A DNA stretch of 64,000 nucleotides, taken from assembly GCA_030144725.1 (NCBI GenBank), contig JASKMD010000026.1:15388814-15452813 (forward strand), written 5' to 3'. The translations under genes were made by a program, and so were the position numbers. The DNA comes from Haematococcus lacustris (lineage: Eukaryota; Chlorophyta; Chlorophyceae; Chlamydomonadales; Haematococcaceae). Of the stretch, positions 23,401 to 34,084 are shown in pieces; the first letter of the stretch is position 1, and each line of letters opens with the position of its first letter. The notes beneath the pieces were generated by a model. It had not been told where the DNA came from and ran no database searches. It saw nothing but the letters and a program-made list of their open reading frames with translations.

Positions 23401-26400
23401 TCCGCCATGCAGGTCCCACATGCAAGTCCTCCATGCATGCTCAAGACAAGCAGATCATGGAGCTCACCTGGGGCACGATCCACTTCAAGGTGTCGGTGTT
23501 CCAGCACAGAGATCTCAGCCGAGGCCAGTTCGCTCTCGCTTCACGTCCCCCCAGCGCCAGCATCTTGCGTGCGCCCCACCACGGTGCCAGTATGGGAGTG
23601 GGGTAGGAGGTCATGGTGCGAGCAGGTGCCTGCAGGTACACAGCACCACACGCCAGCCACCGCCCCGGTGCTAGTTGACGGTGCAGGCACTGCTCGCCAG
23701 AGTGGTGAGGCCAGACAGTGGATTGAGGTATATGCCTGTGTGACATTTGCTAGGGGCAATGAGGGTGGGCTGCCTGCAGTGGGGCTGGGTGATGAGTCGG
23801 ACCCTAACCCTGACCCCCCCACCCCAACCCCATGACCCTAAGTATCTGCTGAACTCAAAGTACCCATGCCGCAGCTCTGGCTTCTTTCCCTAGCCAGCAC
23901 TGCGCAACCCGGCATGGTACGTCCTCCCCCACCCAGCCCTCTTTGCAATCTGCTGTCTGACCTGCTCTTGACCCTACTGCCTGACCAGGCTTGCTCTAAT
24001 CAGGGCCTCCAGCCTAGCCCTGCCCGGTCACACACCCAGCACCCTGCCTGGCCCCACCGCACTCTCCCTGGGCCTGCTGACTGCAGTGCCGCTGACCCTG
24101 GCTTGTCCCACATCATGGTCTCAAGGTTAAGCACCACCACTTCCCGCCCCACTGCGTCATGGGCTGGCGTGCTGCTCCGGCTTGTGCCACCGTACAGGAC
24201 CAGCAGCTTGCCGCCTGCCACACACCCACCGCCAGCAGCACCACACAAGTCCAGTGCAGGGGTCCATAGCAGGGGCCAAGACCCAGGCCGTGGTCAAGGT
24301 CAGGGTCAGGGTCAGGGTCAGGGTGGGGGTCAGGGTCAGGGTTAGGGTCAGAGCCAGGATCAGGGGGTCCCTATTAGCCAGATGTGCCGCCCAGGACATC
24401 ACGTCACATCATTGCACAGGTGTCAGTTTGTCTGTCAGCATTGCTGGGAGCACCTACTGGCCAGTGCACACAGGCTGTTGGCTTCTCTGTCCAGCGGCAC
24501 CTCCCCCCTTCAGCCGTGTGTGCTGCACCTGTACCAGCCAGGGCTCCTCAAACAGGATCTTCAGCTCAGTCACAGCGCTGGACCTTCAGGCTCAGCTCCT
24601 CAATCTGGTTTCTGCACATGCACAGCAAACACGGACTGGGCTGGCAATCCATGGCACAGTGTCTGGGGCAATGCATCTGGAGCATCGCCAGAAGGTCCAT
24701 GCCATGATGCCATGGTGCCGTGATAACTTACAGCAGGCAGTGTTGGGAAGCTGGATGACTGACCCTGTGCTTTAGCCATTCAGCCATTTAGCCTTCAGCC
24801 ACCAGCCCTCGCCCAGAGGTCACCTCGCCTGAGGGTTCGAGTGTGTTTGCAGCTACCCAATGAGGCAGCAAGGGAGGTAGCGAGGCAGCTTGTGAAGGGT
24901 GATGACGCGCTGGAGGGGTGACGACGAGGAGGTGGCTAAGAGGCCACTTGGCCTGAGTGGTGAAATGTGATGTGCGCTGAGGAGAGGACACCTGGCTTGC
25001 GCTGTGCGTGCCTCTGTTCACTCAGCCACTTGGCTGCAAGGGCTGCTGGGTTGCGCGGGGAGCTACACAGTCTTATGCATTGGACACCTGGTGCCTGGCC
25101 CCAGATATTGGACCCAGGCACTGCTGCACCTATACTGCTATCACGTGCAGCAAGATGTAGCGTGCCTCGTGCGACTGCCCAAGCTATGCTGCACATGATG
25201 CCCCCGCCACAGGCAGCGGCAGACACGCCTTGCAGCGGCACCCCCTCCTGTTGCTTAGTCAGGCAGCCGCTGTAGCTGCTGCAGCCGCGCCGCAGCTGCT
25301 GCTGCTGCCGTTGCTGCAAGAGCAACCCGTGCTGGCCAATACTGCCCCTCACCTGCTGCTGGTGCTGACCTCGCCTGCTGCCCTGTGCTGCCCTTACCTG
25401 GCCTTGCCCAGCTCTGAGTCACGCTCCTCCAGCTGCCGTTTCAAGGCCTTGAGCTCATCGCTCTGCTTTTCAATGAGGTCATGCTGCTTGCGCACTGCGT
25501 CCTCTAGGTTTTCCTTGTCCTGGGGCACACTCAGGCAGAGGCCACACACTGCTACAAGGCCTTACACCATCTGCTGCCGCTGTTGCACATGCTCACACAC
25601 ATGTACACGCATGACTTGTCAGTCCTATGTGCAGTGGCAGAGGCAATGGGTAACGTTGTGGTTGCTGGAAGACAAGATGTGATCTTCTCCAGCAACGCCG
25701 CATGCATATCCAAACACCTTGTATCCCACTCCATCTCATTGTCCTGGACGCCTCAAGCATGCAGGTCCATGTCCCCGCCAGCACCCAGCACATTGCTAGC
25801 TCACCAGCAGGCTGCTGCCATCAGATAGCTCACCTGCAGGAGCGCTGCAGCGTCATCCAGCCTCTGTGACTGGAGGTGGTTCTGGTCCCTCAGCACGCGC
25901 ATGTCCTCCTGCACCCGGGCCATCTCCGCCTCCAGCCGTTCAGCAGCCAGCTGCATGCTGCGAAGCTTGATCTCCTCTGCCTTGATCTGCTCCTGCCGGT
26001 GCTCCAGGATGTCTGCCTGGCGAGCCAGCCAGAGGCACACCCCAGGTGACAAGTGGGCTCGGAGAGTTCATGGCAGGCGATAAGGGGTACTCAGACAGGG
26101 GTCTCAAACAGGGAGGTCAGAGTGTAAAACAGGGTGGTCAGCCAGGTCAGGACAGCTGCCAATGGTGGCCAGAAGGCGTCAGGGTGGCTGCTTGCTGCTT
26201 GGCTTACAATAGTCTCCCTGTGGCAGTTTGGAGCCGGACCACGGCTGGCCTCCACTTCAGCATGCAGCCGCTCATTCTCCGCCTTCAACTGTCTGAACTT
26301 GTCTGCTAAGAAGCTCTCCTCTACTTGGAGGTCATTCTTGACGCGCTCCAAAGCCTTGATCTCTTCAGTGAACTTGGCTCTGCAAACAGATGCTACAGCC

Positions 26401-26501
26401 ATGTTGGCTTCCATGTTCCTGCGGACATTTCCTGCAGACCGGCAATACACGCACTCTGGATCGTCGGCTTTTTTCTTGTCATCCTTCTTCTTAGGTGGCA
26501 T
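17459..26501 (-). CDS. coiled-coil, Kelch propeller and FN3 protein
   Basis: I do not recognise a named orthologue. Exons: 26,208-26,501, 25,834-26,016, 25,398-25,519 and 24,501-24,611 (long charged coiled coil after the start MPPKKKDDKKK); 24,097-24,214, about 23,470-23,620, 20,799-20,987, 20,099-20,229, 19,520-19,633 and 18,686-18,844 (six Kelch blades: KLLVLYGGT, KMLALGG, KLFVFGGTT, RLYIFGGND, KYLIVSGGT, KLFTLK); 18,226-18,359 and 17,459-17,672 (a fibronectin type III domain with RPPTKNAERIERYKL, TEYILCVKAIY and WSESKAYTTKL before the stop). Most junction phases agree, including the one joining coiled coil to propeller. Exon 24,501-24,611 and the exon near 23,500 each need a one-base correction, and the part right of the gap is a poor duplicate. 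The lysine-rich start and architecture would suit a cytoskeletal or flagellar scaffold; that is inference. Two separate genes is the alternative. Confidence 0.72.
19567..21084. repeat. left copy of a 1.5-kb duplicated stretch
   Basis: Matches 21,585-23,158 throughout and ends exactly at the N gap. It contains Kelch exons with intact reading frames (20,799-20,987, 20,099-20,229, and part of 19,520-19,633), so it is the better version of the sequence. Confidence 0.9.
21085..21584. other. assembly gap of exactly 500 N
   Basis: A round-number run of N, typical of a scaffold join of unknown size. The flanking sequence overlaps (see the two copies of the duplicated stretch), so the real gap is probably zero or negative. 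Confidence 0.95.
21585..23158. repeat. right copy of the duplicated stretch, indel-rich
   Basis: Begins after the gap with the sequence found at 19,567 and reaches the point where the left copy stops (ACTC at 23,155-23,158), then continues into unique sequence. It is about 56 bases longer through scattered small insertions that break the Kelch frames at about 22,860-23,050 and 22,130-22,260. This is the pattern of an unpolished contig end, not of an evolving gene duplicate. Confidence 0.85.
24290..24352. repeat. (GTCAGG)n short hexamer run
   Basis: About ten hexamers with one GGTTAG variant, the reverse complement of the type seen at 5,828, in an intron of the Kelch gene. Confidence 0.9.
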
Positions 26502-27271
26502 CTATGCTCCAGCTCCAATTGCGACGATTGCAAAGCCTGCCACCGGGGGGCCAGACCTTGGAGAGCGTCCCCGTCAGCGAGTCGATGCTTCTCTTCTTCA
26601 GCACGCGGTAGCGCGAGTGTTCGAGAGAAAAGTCGTTCACTTCTCCGTCAAAACTTTGAAGCGGCACTGCCGCAAGGCAACCAGGAACCGACACGGAGGG
26701 ATCAAGCCTTGCCTGTCTAGCCCCGATCCTGTTGACCCTTGCATCGCGATGTTTGCAGGACTCCGGCATGTGAGGAGCTCACATGGCTGTACTTCGGGCC
26801 AAAGCCAGGCAGGCCAGGCCAGGAGTGGGTGTACGTGACGTACACGGCCCTCTTGCGCAAGAATCAGTGATGGCCAGCTACAGCAAGGCAACCTCCCATC
26901 ATAGTAATAGTCAACCTCTCACAATGGAGATGTGTGTGAGCAAGAGCGACGAGCTCGCAAAAGAGGCACACACACCAGGTGGGCGGAGCTGCAGTGTGCA
27001 GTAGGGCACGCTAGTAGCCTTCACAGTTACAAATCCGTAGCATGTCGTCAGGTACGATTCTTGCTGTGCTTGGAGGGGCAGAGGAGGCGCAGATGCTGTA
27101 CCTCACCAACTTACATGTTTTAACGCCCCTACATCGCTTCCACGACTGACCTGGAACACAGGCCAGACCGCTTGCATACTACAAAGCAGAGACAACTGTC
27201 TAAGCATCACATGGCCAATCTCTCAAGCCCTCAAAGCGTGCCGACACTTAGACTAGCTAGGAGCACTGCCA
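26502..27271. promoter_or_regulatory. upstream region of the coiled-coil/Kelch gene
   Basis: Lies between the start of that gene and the stop of the ODR4-like gene, so it holds one promoter and one 3' UTR. A 17-base inverted repeat, GTGTACGTGACGTACAC (26,829-26,845), could bind a dimeric bZIP- or bHLH-type factor. No coding signal. Confidence 0.35.
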
Positions 27272-30200
27272 CTATAACAACGAGGGCAGCGTCCTCCAAC
27301 CATGAGTCCTGCACCCAGGCTGGCCCCACACGGCCTGCCCACACCCCTCACGCTCACCCACCCCCGCCACGCCCTTGACAGACGTGGCAAGGACGGGCTG
27401 GCCTTCACTGTTACTCGCGTCAGCCGGCCTGAGCACCGCTTGAGGGTCCCATGGACCCAGCTTGCGAGCAGGTGCCACGACTGAGCCCGGCGCCTCCAGC
27501 TCCTCTACGCAGCCGGCAGAACCATCAGGGTCAGCGGTATGAGCAGGTAGCACCAGGCCCATCGGCTCCTTGCCCCGCTCCACCGCGGCCAGGGTGTCTT
27601 CGCCCCGGCCACAGAGGTAGTCACATATGGGGAGGCCCAGCCTGCACAGCAGTGGGTGGCTCCACAGCCTTTGTCCCCAGAGTTCAGTACCATTTGAATT
27701 ATAACAAGATAACAATGATAGACATGCGCACAGCACAAACAGCAGGTGATGCGGTGGTGTGCCTCAGTACCATCATAATTGTGAATGCGCCTATCTTATC
27801 AATGCAAATGAGGATAATCATGTCCACATTGTATTGGACTCGTCCATTGTTTTTGCATAGTGTACTCAACCCGCCAGTTGTCCATTACTAACCACACTTG
27901 TAGCACACGTGCACCACACCTTGGTGTATGTACCGCACAGTTGTGTGTATTGCCAACATAGATCATGATAGCATAGAGTGCAGGTGCAGGGGCTGGCCAG
28001 AACCCGTACCTGCCAAGGCAGACACACCCTGCGTGGCAGCCTGAGGCTCCAAGGCTTTGCCAGGCCTCCTTCCACTAGCAGCGGCTGCTTGCTGGCCAGC
28101 TGGCCAGACGCCTGCCCGCTGCCCTGCTCCGCCTCCTGCTCTGCCGCCTCCTGGTTGAGCGCGTCCTCCACCATCAGCTCCATGCGCACAGTCAGGGAAG
28201 CCTCCAGGTCCACCTGCCAACAGCACCCAGCCCCACCACAGGCAGCTGCACCACCACAGCGACTCCACCCCTTGCCCCCCGACAACCACTCAGCAGCAAC
28301 AGCGTCAGCCTGCTGCTTAGCAGCAACCCCTCATTGGCACTGTGAGGGGGGGTGGAGAGGGGTCCTCCTCCCCCGGCCCAGCCAGCCTCACGGCACCCAT
28401 GTGCCCATGCATACCAGCACAGTGATGGGCCCTCTTGGCCCTGCACTCGAGCCCTTCACCAGCCTGTTCAGCATTCTGGCACAGTGGTGGGTCCTGTTGG
28501 GCCCCCAGCCTTAGCCTGCGCCTGAGCATTAACAGTGGTGGGCCCTGTTAAACTCCTAGCCTTAGTAGAAGAAGAAGGAGAAGAAGAAGAAGAAGAAGAC
28601 TCCGGTACAAACCGGCGTGCATTTAGGGAGGAGCTTCCGTCTGGAGGGGGCGCGGCCTGCTCCCACCCTCCCCTAGCCGTACACTATCCTGCTCAGCTCC
28701 CCCTCCCTCCATCACCACCACCACCACCACCCCGGCCTCAGCTAGCTGCCCAGCTAGGCCAGTAGCACCCTGCCCCACAGCCGTGCCGCCTGACAGCTGA
28801 GTGGGGTGACAGTCAGTGCCAGGCATCTCTCCCTTGCATCTCACAACCCACCAGGACATCGCTGACCACACGGGACCAGGGGTCGCGCTTGTGCACCAGC
28901 ACCAGCCCCTGCAGGCACCCTGCCAACTGGCCCCGCCCCTGCACCCGGCACCCCCCGCTGGCCCCCACCCCTGCCCCACCCCCTCCAGCTGCACCCCCTA
29001 CTGTGCCAAACACGCCACCCTGGTCATCCCACAGGTCAGCGCCAGGCAGGGAGACCAGCTGCAGGGTGGCATGCGGCATGCGCCCAGGCGGCGAGGAGAG
29101 GGGGGCAGAGGGGGGGCCTGTGCAGCCGGAGCTTGCTGCCAGGCTGGGCAGGGCCTCTTGCAGTGGGGTGTCACCGGGGGGGAGGCGGCTGCAGGGCGTG
29201 GCCACCAGGGAGGTCCTGCAGCAGCCATGCAGGCCACCATGGTTGTGTGCCGCTGCAATAGGTTGCTACTGCTGGTCGCCTGGTGATGTGTGGGCGTGAG
29301 TTGAAGCTGCTGCCATGCTGTTCATCACAATTACATCTGGCAGGAGCAGGCAGTCATTGCCCATAGCCACCACTCATGGCTCGCACTTGCTTTGTAGGCA
29401 TGAAGCCACGCCACGAGCTCTGCCCTGACTTCAATGCATGTGGCCATGCAGGGCATCCTGAGCCTGACCAGCCCGCCCTGCAGCTGCCATAGACCTGCCC
29501 AGCGCAGCCTTGCCGCTCCCTGTCCATCCGGGATTGCGCCTAGCCAAGCCCAGCCCTTGCCCAGCCAGCATAGCCCAGCAGTAGCCCAGCCAGCATTGCC
29601 TCTCGCCCCACAGCTCCCCAACTGCCCGTCACAGCCAGGTGCAGGCTCCCCTCCCCTCCCCTCCCCTCCCCTCCCCTCCTCCCCTCCCCTCCCCTCCCTC
29701 CCCTCCCTCCCTCCCCTCCCCTCCCCTCCCCTCCCCTCCCCTCCCCTCCCCTCCCCTCCCCTCCCCTCCCCTCCCCTCCCCTCCCCTCCCCTCCCCTCCC
29801 CTCCCCTCCCCTCCCTCCCCTCCCCTCCCCTCCCCTCCCCTCCCCTCCCCTCCCCTCCCCTCCCCTCCCCTCCCCTCCCCTCCCCTCCCCTCCCCTCCCC
29901 TCCCCTCCCCTCCCCTCCCCTCCCCTCCCCTCCCCTCCCCTCCCCTCCCCTCCCCTCCCCTCCCCTCCCCTCCCTCCCCTCCCCTCCCCTCCCCTCCCCT
30001 CCCCTCCCCTCCCCTCCCCTTCCCCTCCCCTCCCCTCCCCTCCCTCCCCTCCCCTCCCCCTCCCCTCCCCTCCCCTCCCCTCCCCTCCCCTCCCCTCCCC
30101 TCCCCTCCCCTCCCCTCCCTCCCCTCCCCTCCCCTCCCCTCCCCTCCCCTCCCCTCCCCTCCCCTCCCCTCCCCTCCCCTCCCCTCCCCTCCCCTCCCCT

Positions 30201-33200
30201 CCCCTCCCCTCCCCTCCCCTCCCCTCCCTCCCCTCCCCTCCCCTCCCCTCCCCTCCCCTCCCCTCCCCTCCCCTCCCCTCCCCTCCCCTCCCCTCCCCTC
30301 CCCTCCCCTCCCCTCCCCTCCCCTCCCCTCCCCTCCCCTCCCCTCCCCCTCCCCTCCCCTCCCCTCCCCTCTCCCTCCCCTCCCCTCCCCTCCCCTCCCC
30401 TCCCCTCCCCTCCCCTCCCCTCCCCTCCCCTCCCCTCCCCCTCCCCTCCCCTCCCCTCCCCTCCCCTCCCCTCCCCTCCCCTCCCCTCCCCTCCCCTCCC
30501 CTCCCCTCCCCTCCCCTCTGGCGAGCAGGCATCCAGGACCTCTTTTGCGCCACCACTTCTCTGCACCCTCCCCTACCTTCCAGCCACCAGCCCTCGCCCA
30601 GCCCCTCGCCCCACCCTGCAGCTGCCCCAGGCCAGGTCCTAGTCCCCCCTCGCGCCCACCTTAGCTGCTGCACAGCCTGCTCCACCAAACTCGCCAGCTG
30701 CTGCTGGAGGGTGGAGCTGGAGGCAGGGCAGGGCAGGTGCAGGTCCAGGTGCCACCTGCAGCAGGCAGCAGCAGTGCAAGCCCGACCAGGCTATACCCAA
30801 TTGGCCACTGCCCACACCCTGCGCTGAGGAGCTCATCACTCCTATGGTCACACTGGTCACACTGGTGATGTATGCACAAGATCACCCTACCACCACCACA
30901 TCAGCACGCTCACCAAGGTCGTCACCAAGGCCTGGTCTAAAAGGCCCTGGTGGTGCCCACCCTGCTGCATGCAGCTGCGGAGTTGAGGGTTCTGTCCCAG
31001 CGTCAGCTGCAGCAGTGTGATGTGCTCAACACGGTCACACTAGTACCCTACCCTTCCTATCTCACAGCTCCAGCAAGGGCTAGCCATGTGCCAGAAGCCA
31101 TGCAATGCACGGCATGCCCAGGTGATGGCAGCTGCCATCACAGCCCTTGCTCCACCCAACCCCCTGCCCCTCCCCTCTCCTCACCTGCACCGCAGCTGCA
31201 CCAGGTGAGCCACACAGGGCCCGTCTTTCAAGTCCACTACCTTGGCCCCTGCCAGGCTGGTGGCGCCAGGGGGCAGGCTGCGCAGCACCTGGCGTGCGTG
31301 CTGCACACTGTCCACACTGAGCAGCAGCAGGTCGGCATCACCTGCAGCCAGTCTACAGCGCGATCATGAGGAGGCCATCATGCTGTAGCCACTCTACGCC
31401 CCGAGCACCAGGGGAGGGTGAGGAAGAGGCTTGCAGCCAGGATGGCTTGCAGCCAGGAGGGTGCTTGCTGGGTCAGCAGAAGGACAGGTCACCGCAGGCA
31501 GGGATTGTCCAGCTCGCCAGCTAGGGGACAGCTATGGAACATTAAGCAGGGCCCTGAAGGCTTTCAGGCTTCACAGGCTGCTGGGGTGCTGGTGGCCTCA
31601 GCTGGCTGCATCCCTTGACTGCCTCCCTTGACTGCCTCCCTTGACTGCCTCCCTTGACTGCCTCCCTTGACTGCCTCCCTTGACTGCCTCCCTTGACTGC
31701 CTCCCTTGACTGCCTCCCTTGACTGCCTCCCTTGACTGCCTCCCTTGACTGCCTCCCTTGACTGCCTCCCTTGACTGCCTCCCTTGACTGCCTCCCTTGA
31801 CTGCATCCCTTGACTGCCTCCCTTGACTGCCTCCCTTGACTGCCTCCCTTGACTGCCTCCCTTGACTGCCTCCCTTGACTGCCTCCCTTGACTGCCTCCC
31901 TTGACTGCCTCCCTTGACTGCCTCCCTTGACTGCCTCCCTTGACTGCCTCCCTTGACTGCCTCCCTTGACTGCCTCCCTTGACTGCCTCCCTTGACTGCC
32001 TCCCTTGACTGCCTCCCTTGACTGCCTCCCTTGACTGCCTCCCTTGACTGCCTCCCTTGACTGCCTCCCTTGACTGCCTCCCTTGACTGCCTCCCTTGAC
32101 TGCCTCCCTTGACTGCCTCCCTTGACTGCCTCCCTTGACTGCCTCCCTTGACTGCCTCCCTTGACTGCCTCCCTTGACTGCCTCCCTTGACTGCCTCCCT
32201 TGACTGCATCCCTTGACTGCATCCCTTGACTGCCTCCCTTGACTGCCTCCCTTGACTGCCTCCCTTGACTGCCTCCCTTGACTGCCTCCCTTGACTGCAT
32301 CCCTTGACTGCCTCCCTTGACTGCCTCCCTTGACTGCATCCCTTGACTGCCTCCCTTGACTGCATCCCTTGACTGCATCCCTTGACTGCATCCCTTGACT
32401 GCCTCCCTTGACTGCATCCCTTGACTGCATCTTGGGCTCCCAGGCTACCGGGGCTGTTGGGTCACTGCTGCTGCCTGAGCCACTGCCGCTGCATCTGCCA
32501 CACTCATGCCTTGAGGCACAGGATCTGTTCAAACTGTGGCTACCACATTCATGACTCCTGCACCCCATGTACCCCATGCAGTCTTGAGCGTCACACCTAA
32601 AGGTGTGGCGGGTGTCACGTCTCGTATGGCTGCCAGTGTCTGGCACAAGGAACCGCCTAGCAGCTGCAGGCTGCTCTCCGGGGCAAAGACGTAGCAGCCT
32701 AGCAAGCAGAGACCTGTCACAGGTCAACACCAGGGTCATCATCCTCATTACAGGGCGCCGCCGCAGACTTAGTACCATCAGCACACGCATCAACACCATG
32801 TTGCGTGCCTGTTAGTAAGGTTTTAGGTCTTGGGTGCAGTAGGGCAGGTGGGGCAGCAGGCAGGGTTTGCGCAGCGCGATGCCAGAGGGTTACAGGGCAA
32901 TGCCTGCAGCTGACCTGTGTTTGAGCTTGATGGGGTTGCTGCCAGGTGAGCTAGGCTACAGTGCAGCACACTGGGTGATGACGTGATGGGACGGTCAGGT
33001 CAGGTTATGTTCATCTCTGTCCTTTGCCTTCAATGCACATCATGCATGTGCTGCCTACTGAAGGTGCTGCTGCCGCCTACAAGCCACAAAAGCCCGGCTG
33101 CTTGACTGCCAGCTGCTGCTGCTGCTGCTGCACTAGTGCCACCTGCTGACCATGTTGGGTGTTGCTGAGCCACATCACACCTACCTGCAAGCACACTAAG

Positions 33201-33879
33201 ATGCATGGCATGGCATCCCTAGGATTGCCCCCTAAATGTACCTCACCGCCAGGCAGCATGCGCTGCACTTGCATGGCATGGTCTGCAACCCAGTCAGCCT
33301 GCAGCTGTGCCTTGAGACCACCCCCTGCAGCTGCGTCCTTCTTTGCCTGCTTGCCAGCAGCTGAGCCAGCTGAGCTGATCTGCAGTGCACTGCGCCCATC
33401 CTGCACAGCAGTATAGAAGGATAAACTCCACAGTCCGCCTGCTATGGTGCCTGGAGTCTTGGCTGCATGCGCCCTGTAGCGACAAGAAAGATAGGAGTAG
33501 GGGATGCATTGCTGCACTGAGGTCTTAGCATTACCCCTGGTTGCCTCCTTGGCTTCCTTTAGCCTTGCTGTTCCTTGTCAGGCAAAGCTAAGCTTGGATG
33601 AAGCTTCCTGGGACGTGTTGGACCTGCCTTAGAACGCTCGGGTTTTGTCGGCAAACCCACCTGCTGGGGGGTTGGGACGACCCCTAGCAGCAGGTCTCTT
33701 GAACCGACTGCACGGCGCCCAATCAACAGCCCGACCTGAGCGCAGCGTGGCTGGCAGTGAGGCCAAGGGACGGGGGCAGTGCGGCTGCGGGGTCGTACCT
33801 CAGGTGCAGACTTGCGAGCCCTGAGCTGCTCGAAGTGCGGCGAGATCACGCTCTCCTCTGCTAGGCATGACCGCACCAT
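27272..33879 (-). CDS. ODR4-like protein
   Basis: ODR-4 family proteins are membrane-anchored ER proteins first known for receptor trafficking and more recently as a partner of the UFM1 protease UFSP2. Exons: 33,799-33,879, 33,661-33,735, 33,247-33,400, 32,597-32,713, 31,185-31,341, 30,660-30,755, 28,852-29,188, 28,010-28,213 and a last one ending at 27,272. Landmarks in family order: [59 protein letters not shown] with [47 protein letters not shown] and LGLPICDYL. Phases agree at all junctions except the last, which is one base out, so a small exon or error lies near 27,660. About 535 residues. Start 33,879 is chosen over 33,897 because plant homologues begin MV. Two introns are swollen by satellites. 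Confidence 0.8.
29647..30518. repeat. (CCCCT)n pentamer satellite
   Basis: About 870 bp of CCCCT with occasional CCCT, CCCCCT and one CTCCCT unit, in an ODR4-like intron. The minus (transcribed-as-RNA) strand reads GGGGA repeats. Frames rich in Gly-Glu-Arg or Pro-Ser-Leu of 340-410 codons come only from the absence of stops. Confidence 0.97.
31606..32430. repeat. 13-bp minisatellite
   Basis: About 63 units of TGCCTCCCTTGAC in the ODR4-like intron. A single-base variant (TGCAT for TGCCT) occurs once near 31,803 and then clusters between 32,205 and 32,430. Since 13 is not a multiple of 3, the open minus-strand frames cycle through the same 13-residue unit; they are not genes. Confidence 0.96.
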
Positions 33880-34084
33880 GCTAGCAGCTGGGGCCAAAGA
33901 GACGAGCTTGCAATGTGTTGCAATGTGTCCGAATGCATCCGTTCAGCTGTGATAGACACACTGTGCGCCCGAATGAACCATGTACATGCTCTGCACAGTG
34001 CTGCAGGTTGGCCACCAGGGAGGTACCGGCTGAGCTGGCTTGATTGCATGGGGTCGCGTGGGGTTACAGGCAAACAAGACTCAC
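33880..34084. promoter_or_regulatory. upstream region of the ODR4-like gene
   Basis: Only about 200 bp separate the ODR4-like start from the right end of Fanzor copy F4. It should hold the core promoter; no element is obvious. Confidence 0.3.

Noticed and set aside
29331..30688. Four frames of 340-411 codons (Gly-Glu-Arg or Pro-Ser-Leu)
   Set aside because: By-products of the CCCCT array inside an intron.
31606..32430. CRISPR array
   Set aside because: Direct 13-bp tandem units without spacers, in a eukaryotic intron.
31542..32799. Frames with a repeating [12 protein letters not shown] unit
   Set aside because: A 13-bp repeat without stops gives the same 13-residue unit in several frames; it is intronic.
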